Of a stretch of DNA of 64,000 nt, positions 19,486 through 32,150 are shown in pieces. The notes beneath the pieces were generated by a model. It had not been told where the DNA came from, ran no database searches, and was given only the letters and a program-made list of their open reading frames with translations. A program made the position numbers and the translations under genes. Position 1 is the stretch's first letter, and each line of letters begins with the position of its first letter. Source of the stretch: Gibbula magus (taxonomy: Eukaryota; Mollusca; Gastropoda; Trochida; Trochidae); contig OW388297.1 of assembly GCA_936450465.1 (NCBI GenBank), positions 51,316,630 through 51,380,629 of the forward strand. The letters run 5' to 3'.

Positions 19486-20490
19486 TTAGATTTGTTTCTT
19501 ATAGTCTGTGTCTGATCTACATTGTAGAGATGGATGCGTTCGTAATTCTAGGGTTAAAGGTAAATGAGATGAATCTGCATTTGTGGGTATGTTAAAATCT
19601 AATACTTTATGGAACAAATGTGCGGAAGCTAAAATGTAATCTACTACACTTGTTCCATTTGTACCTATAAATGTAAAATCGCCCTTTTTGAAATCTTTAC
19701 CACATCTTCCATTTATAATGTGTATATTTAAAACGCTACATAAGTCTAAAAGACATCTACCGAAATGGTTAACGACTTTATCACAGCAGAACCGTTCTAG
19801 ATTAAAATAATCCAACATGAAATCAAACATGGAATTATCTTTACTTTCGGTGTGATAAATTATATCATCATCAACAAAGTCGGGTAGCGTACCCGTACGG
19901 GCATTAAAGTCACCCCCAAAGAGTAGGTATTCATCTGATAGATCGGACATTATCTCTAACAGTTTCTCCTGGAAAAGCGTAATACCATTTTTACAACATG
20001 TATTAGATTTACCATACCAAGAAGAGCCCTCTGGTTGTATGTATACACAGCTATATAGCAAATCCCTATCAAAGTCAAAAAGTGATTTTTCAAATAGTAT
20101 AAAAATAGAATTTTCCGATGTCCTTGTCCATTTAACATATTTACTTAATGATTTTCTTATCAATACCAGTATACCACCAGAGAGTCTACCAGACGAAGCT
20201 ATCTTATCTCCATATTTATATAAGCAATCAAAGTCTGAAAAGACGTCATCGGCACAATCTTCATTGCTCCAAGTCTCTGTTAGACCTACAATATCGAACG
20301 ATTTAATAAAGTTGACAAAATCGGTTTCATACAGTTTCTGTGTGATACCTGAGATATTCCAAAAAAGGAATTTGATGTTCCCAGTCCCGCTGCACTCCTC
20401 GTTGTTTACACTGTCACGGACAACGTCATCTGCTTGAAGCGTCCTAAAATCACTCGCACTTGAAGACACACATGATCGCGCACATGACAC
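19486..20490 (-). CDS. LINE 2 ORF2, APE-type endonuclease part
   Basis: A 334-codon frame beginning MSCARSCVSSS, 36 bases after the ORF1 stop. The endonuclease motifs are WNISG with N45, LTETW with E72, a Tyr at 150, GGDFN with D194 and N196, and SVVDYIL with D284. The last motif, normally SDH, reads DSSHLPL (306-312), so the Asp just before the active-site His seems to be Ser here. I cannot tell whether that is a family trait or damage. The domain makes the first nick at the target. The frame runs into a stop (KKQI) because of a one-base shift; the next frame continues QTQTIRNKSKLDTENE and into the RT. Confidence 0.85.
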   Translation of the reverse strand: MSCARSCVSSSASDFRTLQADDVVRDSVNNEECSGTGNIKFLFWNISGITQKLYETDFVNFIKSFDIVGLTETWSNEDCADDVFSDFDCLYKYGDKIASSGRLSGGILVLIRKSLSKYVKWTRTSENSIFILFEKSLFDFDRDLLYSCVYIQPEGSSWYGKSNTCCKNGITLFQEKLLEIMSDLSDEYLLFGGDFNARTGTLPDFVDDDIIYHTESKDNSMFDFMLDYFNLERFCCDKVVNHFGRCLLDLCSVLNIHIINGRCGKDFKKGDFTFIGTNGTSVVDYILASAHLFHKVLDFNIPTNADSSHLPLTLELRTHPSLQCRSDTDYKKQI

Positions 20491-20526
20491 ACTTGATGAA
20501 ACAAAGGATCGGCCCGTGCCCCACCC

Positions 20527-21702
20527 CTACCGTCGCTGGCCCCGGCTGTCAGTCCGAGTGGAAGATCTTAGGGTCCTACCTAGGTCTTGGTCCTGTTCTC
20601 GGTCCTCGGGTGGGTCGACTTCATGTGAGTTGCTAGCTTCCCTCGTTTCGCGCACTAGCTTGTTCCCCTTGAAATAGAATCGGGTGTCCGGGTGTAGAGT
20701 TCGCAGTCTGTTCAATTCACTTCTTTGGAACTTCGTAAGATCGTTGGCGATTCCATATCCCCTTTCTTTAAGGACACCTCTAAGCTTGACGGAGTGCCAT
20801 TTGTCCTCCCAATGACACATTCTTACTATTATGGGACTGGTTTTGTTTGGGTTGGCAGTCGATATCCTGTGGGCCCGTTCTATGTCTCTAGGGACTAGAG
20901 GGGGTAGGTCTTTCGTCTCCCTTGCACTGTTTAGGATATCCAATACTTTCATCTTACTTTCTGTATATGTTTCTTTTCTGTCTTCTGCCACCCCATATAG
21001 GACCATATTGTTTCGGCGATTTCGTCTCTCTTGATCCTCTATTCTGTCCTCAATCTTGGTGAAATAATCTTCAATTCTGTTTGTCTTGTCATGAAGCGAG
21101 TCCATGTCGATTCTTAATATTTCCTGTTCTTGTTTGTTTTTCAGAATATCATTCCTCATGTCCGACATCTCTACTTTCAATGATTTTATGTCCTCCTTCA
21201 CCGAATTGACATCTTTTGATAGTCTATCTTCTGAGTCTCTGATCTGTTTTATGATTGCTGTTTTCATGTCCTCCAATTCCCTCGTGGAAGGCCCAGGATT
21301 AAGTTCTACATCACCCGCCATTAATAGTGAAGAGAAAATCACAGATTCACTGAGTGGAGTACTTACGAGCATCGTGTGTCGACTGTCCTGTTTACAAAAT
21401 GTAAACACTTTCTCTGACGTCACAGTTGATGGGAGAGCATCACAAAATTCACCAAAAGCACAGATCGAAGCCGGCGGAGTCACGATGAGATTTGAATTCG
21501 TAGCATAATCCTGCAGAAGTGTTCCAGAACTCATAACAGCCAGTATGAGAGATCCACACAGAAGAAGTCTATATGCGGTGTCCATACCCGTCGTCCATTT
21601 ACATGTCGGGTTGTAGGGTAGCACATTTTCAACCTGATTAACACCCCTAGGATGCACAAACTTTCCTATTCGTGCACGCCAGGCCTCTATAGATATCCCC
21701 AT
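20527..21702 (-). CDS. LINE 2 ORF1: 2A peptide, coiled coil and RNA-binding domain
   Basis: A 391-codon intact frame. Residues 43-63 are hydrophobic (YRLLLCGSLILAVMSSG); if translation starts at M40 this would be an N-terminal signal peptide. Residues 126-138 are LLMAGDVELNPGP, a complete 2A motif, which makes ribosomes skip the bond between G137 and P138. About 139-225 is a coiled coil with regular Leu/Ile spacing. Then comes the LINE ORF1 core of the transposase-22 type: RRNRRNNMVLYGV (226-238), IERAHRI (274-280) and PIIVRM (290-295). The tail is Arg- and Asp-rich. ORF1 proteins bind the element RNA and form trimers. The 2A would release a 137-residue leader from the 254-residue RNA-binding protein. 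Such 2A-bearing LINE ORF1 proteins are known from several marine invertebrates. It lies 36 bases upstream of ORF2. Confidence 0.9.
   Translation of the reverse strand: MGISIEAWRARIGKFVHPRGVNQVENVLPYNPTCKWTTGMDTAYRLLLCGSLILAVMSSGTLLQDYATNSNLIVTPPASICAFGEFCDALPSTVTSEKVFTFCKQDSRHTMLVSTPLSESVIFSSLLMAGDVELNPGPSTRELEDMKTAIIKQIRDSEDRLSKDVNSVKEDIKSLKVEMSDMRNDILKNKQEQEILRIDMDSLHDKTNRIEDYFTKIEDRIEDQERRNRRNNMVLYGVAEDRKETYTESKMKVLDILNSARETKDLPPLVPRDIERAHRISTANPNKTSPIIVRMCHWEDKWHSVKLRGVLKERGYGIANDLTKFQRSELNRLRTLHPDTRFYFKGNKLVRETREASNSHEVDPPEDREQDQDLGRTLRSSTRTDSRGQRR
21289..21327 (-). other. 2A ribosome-skipping motif in LINE 2 ORF1
   Basis: The codons spell LLMAGDVELNPGP. The D-V-E-x-N-P-G-P signature is complete, including the hydrophobic residues and Gly before it. 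Skipping would occur between the last Gly and Pro. No stop lies between it and the ORF1 core, so one ribosome would make two products. Confidence 0.9.
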
Positions 21703-21816
21703 AGTGGATTGTATCTGGTTTTCATACAGGTTCTGTGTTCTTTACAAGGTTTATTTAATTTCTTCTGACGAGCTGATTTGAAACGACTTGACTACTCAAG
21801 GGAGATAATCCACTCT

Positions 21817-21843
21817 GTAGTATACATATGAGCTCTGTATTGA
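21817..21843 (+). repeat. Target-site duplication of LINE 2, right copy
   Basis: It matches 16815-16841 with one difference. The satellite resumes here, again with the rare GAGATTTTCACAATCAATC variant. Confidence 0.7.
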
Positions 21844-23012
21844 GATTTTCACAATCAATCTAGTCTGAGGGTACCAAGACATATTTGCAATACCGTCTAA
21901 GGGTAACCAGAGGAAAGATAATTTAATTTCCTATCCAATGAGGTATCTTACATGATGTTTGATAGGGGCTCTGATACCGTAAAATGCCAAATAACGTCAC
22001 TAGGTAGTATACATATGAGCTCTGTATAGAGTTTTTCACAATCAAACTAGTTTGAGGGTACCAAGGAATATTTGCAATACCATCTAAGGGTACCCAGATG
22101 AAAGATAATTCAATGTCCTATCCAATGAGGTATCTTACATGATGTTTGATAGGGGCTCTGATACCGTAAAATGCCAAATAACGTCACTAGGTAGTATACA
22201 TATGAGCTCTGTATTGAGATTTTCACAATCAATCTAGTCTGAGGGTACCAAGACATATTTGCAATACCATCTAAGGGTACCCAGATGAAGGATAATTCAA
22301 TTTCCTATCCAATGAGGTATCTTACATGATGTTTGATAGTTACTCTGATACCGTAAAACGCAAATAACGTCACTAGGTAGTATACATATGAGCTCTGTGT
22401 TGAGTTTTTCACAATCAAACTAGTCTGAGGGTACCAAGGAATATTTGCACTACCATTTTAGGGTACCCATATGAAAGATAATTCAATTTCCTATTAAATG
22501 AGGTATCTTACATGATGTTTGATTGGGGCTCTGATACCGTAAAATGCCAAATAACGTCACTAGATAGTATACATATGATGTCTGTATTGAGTTTTTCACA
22601 ATCAAACTAGTCTGAGGGTACCAAGGAATATATGCACTACCATTTTAGGGTACCCATATGAAAGATAATTCAATTTCCTATTAAATGAGGTATCTTACAT
22701 GATGTTTGATAGGGGCTCTGATTTAGTAAAATGCCAAATAACGTCACTAGGTAGTATACATATGAGCTCTGTATTGAGTTTTTCACAATCAAACTAGTCT
22801 GAGGGTACCAAGGAATATTTGCAATACCGTCTAAGGGTACCCAGATGAAAGATAATTCAATTTCTTATCCAATGAGGTATCTTACATGATGTTTGATAGG
22901 GGCTCTGATACCGTAAAATGGAAAATAACGTCACTAGGTAGTATACATATGTGCTCTGTATTGAGTTTTTCACAATCAAACTAGTCTGAGGGTACCAAGG
23001 AATATTTGCAAT

Positions 23013-26000
23013 ACCATCTAACGGTACCACGATGAAAGATAGTTCAATTTCCTATCCAATGAGGTATCTTACATGATGTATGATAGGGGCTCTGATACCG
23101 TAAAATGCCAAATAACGTCACTATGTAGTATACATATGAGCTCTGTATTGAGTTTTTCACAATCAAACTAGTCTGAGGGTACCAAGGAATATTTGCACCA
23201 CCGTCTAAGGGTACCCAGATGAAAGATAATTCAATTTCCTATCCAATGAGGTATCTAACATGATGTTTGATAGGTACTCTGATACCGTAAAAAGCCAAAT
23301 AACGTCACTAAGTAGTATACATATGAGCTCTGTATTGAGTTTTTCACAATCAAACTAGTCTGAGGGTACCAAGGAATATTTGCACCACCGTCTAAGGGTA
23401 CCCAGATGAAAGATAATACAATTTCCTATCCAATGAGGTATCTAACATGATGTTTGATAGGGGCTCTGATACCGTAAAATGCCAAATAACGTCACTAGGT
23501 GGTATACATATGAGCTCTGTATTGAGTTTTTCACAATCAAACTAGTCTGAGGGTACCAAGGAATATCTGCAATACCATCTAAGGGTACCCAGATGAAAGA
23601 TAATTCAATTTCCTATCCAATGAGGTATCTTACATGATGTTTGATAGGGGCTCTGATACCGTAAAATGGAAAATAACGTCACTAGGTAGTATACATATGT
23701 GCTCTGTATTGAGTTTTTCACAATCAAACTAGTCTGAGGGTACCAAGGAATATTTGCAATACCATCTAACGGTACCACGATGAAAGATAGTTCAATTTCC
23801 TATCCAATGAGGTATCTTACATGATGTATGATAGGGGCTCTGATACCGTAAAATGCCAAATAACGTCACTATGTAGTATACATATGAGCTCTGCATTGAG
23901 TTTTTCACAATCAAACTAGTCTGAGGGTACCAAGGAATATTTGCACTACCATCTAAGGGTACTCAGATAAAAGATAATTCAATTTCCTATCCAATGAGGT
24001 ATCTTACATGATGTTTGATAAGGGATCTGATACAGTAAAATGCCAAACAACGTCACTAGGTAGTATACATATGATGTCTGTATTGAGTTTTTCACAATCA
24101 AACTAGTCTGAGGGTACCAAGGAATATTTGCACTACCATTTTAGGGTACCCATATGAAAGATAATTCAATTTCCTATCCAATGAGGTATCTTACATGATG
24201 TTTGATAGGGGCTCTGATACAGTAAAATGCCAAATAACGTCACTAAGTAGTATACATATGAGCACTGTATTGAGTTTTTCACAATCAAACTAGTCTGAGG
24301 GTACCAAGGAATATTTGCACCACCGTCTAACGGTACCCAGATGAAAGATAATTCAATTTCCTATCCAATGAGGTATCTAACATGATGTTTGATAGGTACT
24401 CTGATACCGTAAAACGCAAATAACGTCACTAGGTAGTATACATATGAGCTCTGTGTTGAGTTTTTCACAATCAAACTAGTCTGAGGGTACCAAGGAATAT
24501 TTGCACCACCGTCTAAGGGTACCCAGATGAAAGATAATACAATTTCCTATCCAATGAGGTATCTAACATGATGTTTGATAGGGGCTCTGATACCGTAAAA
24601 TGCCAAATAACGTCACTAGGTGGTATACATATGAGCTCTGTATTGAGTTTTTCACAATCAAACTAGTCTGAGGGTACCAAGGAATATTTGCAATACCATC
24701 TAAGGGTACCCAGATGAAAGATAATTCAATTTCCTATCCAATGAGGTATCTTACATGATGTTTGATAGGGGCTCTGATACCGTAAAATGCCAAATAACGT
24801 CACTAGGTAGTATACATATGTGCTCTGTATTGAGTTTTTCACAATCAAACTAGTCTGAGGGTACCAAGGAATATTTGCAATACCATCTAACGGTACCACG
24901 ATGAAAGATAGTTCAATTTCCTATCCAATGAGGTATCTTACATGATGTATGATAGGGGCTCTGATACCGTAAAATGCCAAATAACGTCACTATGTAGTAT
25001 ACATATGTGCTCTGTATTGAGTTTTTCACAATCAAACTAGTCTGAGGGTACCAAGGAATATTTGCACTACCATCTAAGGGTACTCAGATGAAAGATAATT
25101 CAATTTCCTATCCAATGAGGTATCTTACATGATGTTTGATAAGGGATCTGATACAGTAAAATGCCAAATAACGCCACTAGGTAGTATACATATGATGTCT
25201 GTATTGAGTTTTTCACAATCAAACTAGTCTGAGGGTACCAAGGAATATTTGCACTACCATTTTAGGGTACCCATATGAAAGATAATTCAATTTCCTATCC
25301 AATGAGGTATCTTACATGATGTTTGATAGGGGCTCTGATACCGTAAAATGCCAAATAACGTCACTAGGTAGTATACATATGAGCACTGTATTGAGTTTTT
25401 CACAATCAAACTAGTCTGAGGGTACCAAGGAATATTTGCACCACCGTCTAACGGTACCCAGATGAAAGATAATTCAATTTCCTATCCAATGAGGTATCTA
25501 ACATGATGTTTGATAGGTACTCTGATACCGTAAAACGCAAATAACGTCACTAGGTAGTATACATATGAGCTCTGTGTTGAGTTTTTCACAATCAAACTAG
25601 TCTGAGGGTACCAAGGAACATTTGCACCACCGTCTAAGGGTACCCAGATGAAAGATAATACAATTTCCTATCCAATGAGGTATCTAACATGATGTTTGAT
25701 AGGGGCTCTGATACCGTAAAATGCCAAATAACGTCACTAGGTAGTATACATATGAGCTCTGTATTGAGTTTTTCACAATCAAACTAGTCTGAGGGTACCA
25801 AGGAATATTTGCAATACCATCTAAGGGTACCCAGATGAAAGATAATTCAATTTCCTATCCAATGAGGTATCTTACATGATGTTTGATAGGGGCTCTGATA
25901 CCGTAAAATGCCAAATAACGTCACTAGGTAGTATACATATGTGCTCTGTATTGAGTTTTTCACAATCAAACTAGTCTGAGGGTACCAAGGAATATTTGCA

Positions 26001-26170
26001 ATACCATCTAACGGTACCACGATGAAAGATAGTTCAACTTCCTATCCAATGAGGTATCTTACATGATGTATGATAGGGGCTCTGATACCGTAAAATGCCA
26101 AATAACGTCACTATGTAGTATACATATGAGCTCTGTATTGAGTTTTTCATAATCAAACTAGTCTGAGGGT
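23013..26170 (+). repeat. Higher-order repeats of 748 and 1121 bp
   Basis: The marked monomer with ACCATCTAACGGTACCACGA is at 23013, 23761, 24882 and 26003. The offsets are 748 (4 monomers), 1121 and 1121 (6 monomers, one of them 186 bases long). Confidence 0.85.
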
Positions 26171-28787
26171 ACCAAGGAATATTTGCACTACCATCTAAGG
26201 GTACTCAGATGAAAGATAATTCAATTTCCTATCCAATGAGGTATCTTACATGATGTTTGATAAGGAATCTGATACAGTAAAATGCCAAATAACGCCACTA
26301 GGTAGTATACATATGATGTCTGTATTGAGTTTTTCACAATCAAACTAGTCTGAGGGTACCAAGGAAAATTTGCACTACCATTTTAGGGTACCCATATGAA
26401 AGATAATTCAATTTCCTATCCAATGAGGTATCTTACATGATGTTTGATAGGGGCTCTGATACAGTAAAATGCCAAATAACGTCACTAAGTAGTATACATA
26501 TGAGCACTGTATTGAGTTTTTCACAATCAAACTAGTCTGAGGGTACCAAGGAATATTTGCAATACCATCTAAGGGAACCCAGATGAAAGATAATTCAATT
26601 TCCTATCCAATGAGGTATCTTACATGATGTATGATAGGGGCTCTGATACCGTAAAATGCCAAATAACGTCACTAGGTAGTATACATATGTGCTCTGTATT
26701 GAGTTTTTCACAATCAAACTAGTCTGAGGGTACCAAGGAATATTTGCAATACCATCTAACGGTAACACGATGAAAGATAGTTCAATTTCCTATCCAATGA
26801 GGTATCTTACATGATGTATGATAGGGGCTCTGATACCGTAAAATGCCAAATAACGTCACTATGTAGTATACATATGAGCTCTGTATTGAGTTTTTCACAA
26901 TCAAACTAGTCTGAGGGTACCAAGGAATATTTGCACCATCATCTAAGGGTAACCAGATAAAAGATAATTCAATTTCCTATCCAATGAGGTATCTTACATG
27001 ATGTTTGATAGGGTCTCTGATACCGTAAAATTCCAAATAACGTCACTTGGTGGTATACATATGAGCTCTGTGTTGAGTTTTTCACAATCAAATTAGTCTG
27101 AGGGTACCAAGGAATATTTGCACCACCATCTAAGGGTACCCAGATAAAAGATAATTCAATTTCCTATCCAATGAGGTATCTTACATGATGTTTGATAGGG
27201 GCTCTGATACCGTAAAATTCCAAATAACGTCACTAGGTGGTATACATATGAGCTCTGTATTGAGTTTTTCACAATCAAATTAGTCTGAGGGTACCAAGGA
27301 ATATTTGCAGCACCATCTAAGGGTACCCAGATAAAAGATAATTCAATTTCCTATCCAATGAGGTATCTTACATGATGTTTGATAGGGGCTCTGATACAGT
27401 AAAATGCCAAATAACGTCACTAGGTAGTATACATATGAGCTCTGTATTGAGTTTTTCACAATCAAACTAGTCTGAGGGTACCAAGGAATATTTGCACTAC
27501 CATCTAAGGGTACTCAGATGAAAGATAATTCAATTTCCTATCCAATGAGGTATCTTACATGATGTTTGATAAGGGATCTGATACAGTAAAATGCCAAATA
27601 ACGCCACTAGGTAGTATACATATGATGTCTGTATTGAGTTTTTCACAATCAAACTAGTCTGAGGGTACCAAGGAAAATTTGCACTACCATTTTAGGGTAC
27701 CCATATGAAAGATAATTCAATTTCCTATCCAATGAGGTATCTTACATGATGTTTGATAGGGGCTCTGATACAGTAAAATGCCAAATAACGGCACTAAGTA
27801 GTATACATATGAGCACTGTATTGAGTTTTTCACAATCAAACTAGTCTGAGGGTACCAAGGAATATTTGCAATACCATCTAAGGGTACCCAGATGAAAGAT
27901 AATTCAATTTCCTATCCAATGAGGTATCTTACATGATGTTTGATAGGGGCTCTGATACCGTAAAATGCCAAATAACGTCACTAGGTAGTATACATATGTG
28001 CTCTGTATTGAGTTTTTCACAATCAAACTAGTCTGAGGGTACCAAGGAATATTTGCAATACCAACTAACGGTAACACGATGAAAGATAGTTCAATTTCCT
28101 ATCCAATGAGGTATCTTACATGATGTATGATAGGGGCTCTGATACCGTAAAATGCCAAATAACGTCACTATGTAGTATACATATGAGCTCTGTATTGAGT
28201 TTTTCACAATCAAACTAGTCTGAGGGTACCAAGGAATATTTGCACCATCATCTAAGGGTAACCAGATAAAAGATAATTCAATTTCCTATCCAATGAGGTA
28301 TCTTACATGATGTTTGATAGGGGCTCTGATACCGTAAAATTCCAAATAACGTCACTTGGTGGTATACATATGAGCTCTGTATTGAGTTTTTCACAATCAA
28401 ATTAGTCTGAGGGTACCAAGGAATATTTGCACCACCATCTAAGGGTACCCAGATAAAAGATAATTCAATTTCCTATCCAATGAGGTATCTTACATGATGT
28501 TTGATAGGGGCTCTGATACCGTAAAATTCCAAATAACGTCACTAGGTGGTATACATATGAGCTCTGTATTGAGTTTTTCACAATCAAATTAGTCTGAGGG
28601 TACCAAGGAATATTTGCAGCACCATCTAAGGGTACCCAGATAAAAGATAATTCAATTTCCTATCCAATGAGGTATCTTACATGATGTTTGATAGGGGCTC
28701 TGATACCGTAAAATGCCAAATAACGTCACCAGGTGGTATACATATGAGCTCTGTATTGAGTTTTTCACAATCAAACTAGTCTGAGGG
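26171..28787 (+). repeat. Seven-monomer higher-order repeat, 1309 bp, two copies
   Basis: AACGCCACTAGGTAG lies at 26294 and 27603 (counting from GCC), and CGTCACTTGGTGG at 27041 and 28350. Each pair is 1309 bases apart (7 x 187). Confidence 0.85.
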
Positions 28788-28929
28788 TACCAAGGAATAT
28801 TTGCAATACCATCTAAGGGTACCCAGATGAAAGATAATTCAATTTCCTATCCAATGAGGTATCTTACATGATGTTTGATAAGGGATCTGATACAGTAAAA
28901 TGCCAAATAACGTCACTAGGTAGTATACA

Positions 28930-31900
28930 TATGAGCTCTGTATTGAGTTTTTCACAATCAAACTAGTCTGAGGGTACCAAGGAATATTTGCAATACCATC
29001 TAGGGGTACCCAGATGAAAGATAATTCAATTTCCTATCCAATGAGGTATCTTACATGATGTTTGATAAGGGATCTGTTAGTAAAATGCCAAATAACGTCA
29101 CTAGGTAGTATACATATGAGCTCTGTATTGAGTTTTTCACAATCAAACTAGTCTGAGGGTACCAAGGAATATTTGCAATACCATCTAGGGGTACCCAGAT
29201 GAAAGATAATTAAATTTCCTATCCAATGAGGTATCTTACATGATGTTTGATAAGGGATCTGTTAGTAAAATGCCAAATAACGTCACTTGGTAGTATACAT
29301 ATGAGCTCTGTATTGAGTTTTTCACAATCAAACTAGTCTGAGGGTACCAAGGAATATTTGCAATACTATCTAAGGGTACCCAGATGAAAGATAATTCAAT
29401 TTCCTATCCAATGAGGTATCTTACATGATGTTTGATAGGGGCTCTGATACCATAAAATGCCAAATAACGTCACTAGGTAGTATACATATGTGCTCTGTAT
29501 TGAGTTTTTCACAATCAAACTAGTCTGAGGGTACCAAGGAATATTTGCAATACCATCTAACGGTACCACGATGAAAGATAGTTCAATTTCCTATCCAATG
29601 AGGTATCTTACATGATGTATGATAGGGGCTCTGATACCGTAAAATGCCAAATAACGTCACTATGTAGTATACATATGAGCTCTGTATTGAGTTTTTCACA
29701 ATCAAACTAGTCTGAGGGTACCAAGGAATATTTGCACTACCATCTAAGGGTACTCAGATGAAAGATAATTCAATTTCCTATCCAATGAGGTATCTTACAT
29801 GATGTTTGATAGGGGCTCTGATACCGTAAAATGCCAAATAACGTCACTAAGTAGTATACATATGAGCTCTGTATTGAGTTTTTCACAATCAAATTAGTCT
29901 GAGGGTACCAAGGAATATTTGCACCACCATCTAAGGGTACCCAGATTAAAGATAATTCAATTTCCTATCCAATGAGGTATCTTACATGATGTTTGATAGG
30001 GGCTCTGATACCGTTAAATGGAAAATAACGTCACTAGGTAGTATACATATGAGCTCTGTATTGAGTTTTTCACAATCAAACTAGTCTGAGGGTACCAAGG
30101 AATATTTGCAATACCATCTAGGGGTACCCAGATGAAAGATAATTCAATTTCCTATCCAATGAGGTATCTTACATGATGTTTGATAAGGGATCTGTTAGTA
30201 AAATGCCAAATAACGTCACTAGGTAGTATACATATGAGCTCTGTATTGAGTTTTTCACAATCAAACTAGTCTGAGGGTACCAAGGAATATTTGCAATACC
30301 ATCTAGGGGTACCCAGATGAAAGATAATTCAATTTCCTATCCAATGAGGTATCTTACATGATGTTTGATAAGGGATCTGTTAGTAAAATGCAAAATAACG
30401 TCACTTGGTAGTATACATATGAGCTCTGTATTGAGTTTTTCACAATCAAACTAGTCTGAGGGTACCAAGGAATATTTGCAATACCATCTAAGGGTACCCA
30501 GATGAAAGATAATTCAATTTCCTATCCAATGAGGTATCTTACATGATGTTTGATAGGGGCTCTGATACCGTAAAATGCCAAATAACGTCACTAGGTAGTA
30601 TACATATGTGCTCTGTATTGAGTTTTTCACAATCAAACTAGTCTGAGGGTACCAAGGAATATTTGCAATACCATCTAACGGTACCACGATGAAAGATAGT
30701 TCAATTTCCTATCCAATGAGGTATCTTACATGATGTATGATAGGGGCTCTGATACCGTAAAATGCCAAATAACGTCACTATGTAGTATACATATGAGCTC
30801 TGTATTGAGTTTTTCACAATCAAACTAGTCTGAGGGTACCAAGGAATATTTGCACTACCATCTAAGGGTACTCAGATGAAAGATAATTCAATTTCCTATC
30901 CAATGAGGTATCTTACATGATGTTTGATAGGGGCTCTGATACCGTAAAATGCCAAATAACGTCACTAAGTAGTATACATATGAGCTCTGTATTGAGTTTT
31001 TCACAATCAAATTAGTCTGAGGGTACCAAGGAATATTTGCACCACCATCTAAGGGTACCCAGATTAAAGATAATTCAATTTCCTATCTAATGAGGTATCT
31101 TACATGATGTTTGATAGGGGCTCTGATACCGTAAAATGCCAAATAACGTCACTAGGTGGTATACATATGAGCTCTGTATTGAATTTTTCACAATCAAACT
31201 AGTCTGAGGGTACCAAGGAATATTTGCACCACCATCTAAGGGTACCCAGATTAAAGATATTTCAATTTCCTATCCAATGAGGTATCTTACATGATGTTTG
31301 ATAAGGGATCTGTTAGTAAAATGCCAAATAACGTCACTTGGTAGTATACATATGAGCTCTGTATTGAGTTTTTCACAATCAAACTAGTCTGAGGGTACCA
31401 AGGAATATTTGCAATACCATCTAGGGGTACCCAGATGAAAGATAATTCAATTTCCTATCCAATGAGGTATCTTACATGATGTTTGATAAGGGATCTGTTA
31501 GTAAAATGCAAAATAACGTCACTTGGTAGTATACATATGAGCTCTGTATTGAGTTTTTCACAATCAAACTAGTCTGAGGGTACCAAGGAATATTTGCAAT
31601 ACCATCTAAGGGTACCCAGATGAAAGATAATTCAATTTCCTATCCAATGAGGTATCTTACATGATGTTTGATAGGGGCTCTGATACCGTAAAATGCCAAA
31701 TAACGTCACTAGGTAGTATACATATGTGCTCTGTATTGAGTTTTTCACAATCAAACTAGTCTGAGGGTACCAAGGAATATTTGCAATACCATCTAACGGT
31801 ACCACGATGAAAGATAGTTCAATTTCCTATCCAATGAGGTATCTTACATGATGTATGATAGGGGCTCTGATACCGTAAAATGCCAAATAACGTCACTATG

Positions 31901-32150
31901 TAGTATACATATGAGCTCTGTATTGAGTTTTTCACAATCAAACTAGTCTGAGGGTACCAAGGAATATTTGCACTACCATCTAAGGGTACTCAGATGAAAG
32001 ATAATTCAATTTCCTATCCAATGAGGTATCTTACATGATGTTTGATAGGGGCTCTGATACCGTAAAATGCCAAATAACGTCACTAAATAGTATACATATG
32101 AGCTCTGTATTGAGTTTTTCACAATCAAATTAGTCTGAGGGTACCAAGGA
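28930..32150 (+). repeat. Six-monomer higher-order repeat, 1118 bp, about three copies
   Basis: The ACCATCTAACGG monomer is at 29552, 30670 and 31788, and TAGTAAAATGCAAAATAACG at 30381 and 31499; each step is 1118. That is six monomers of which two are the 185-base TTAG type. Confidence 0.85.

Larger units (their letters stand above)
16842..21816 (-). mobile_element. LINE 2: full-length APE-type non-LTR retrotransposon with a 2A peptide
   Basis: An insertion of about 4975 bases on the minus strand. It has a short 5' UTR (about 110 bases), ORF1 with a 2A motif and coiled coil (20527-21702), then ORF2 in three pieces: endonuclease (19486-20490), RT (17706-19484) and C-terminal knuckle (16903 to about 17711). 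The 3' end has no poly(A); the last bases of the sense strand are GGCCTTTTCAGTACTGAGTA and TTTC. A 3' end without poly(A), together with the RT and C-terminal motifs, suggests the CR1/L2-like side of the LINE tree rather than L1, but the clade is not firmly assigned. One base changes between pieces break ORF2 twice. Confidence 0.85.
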
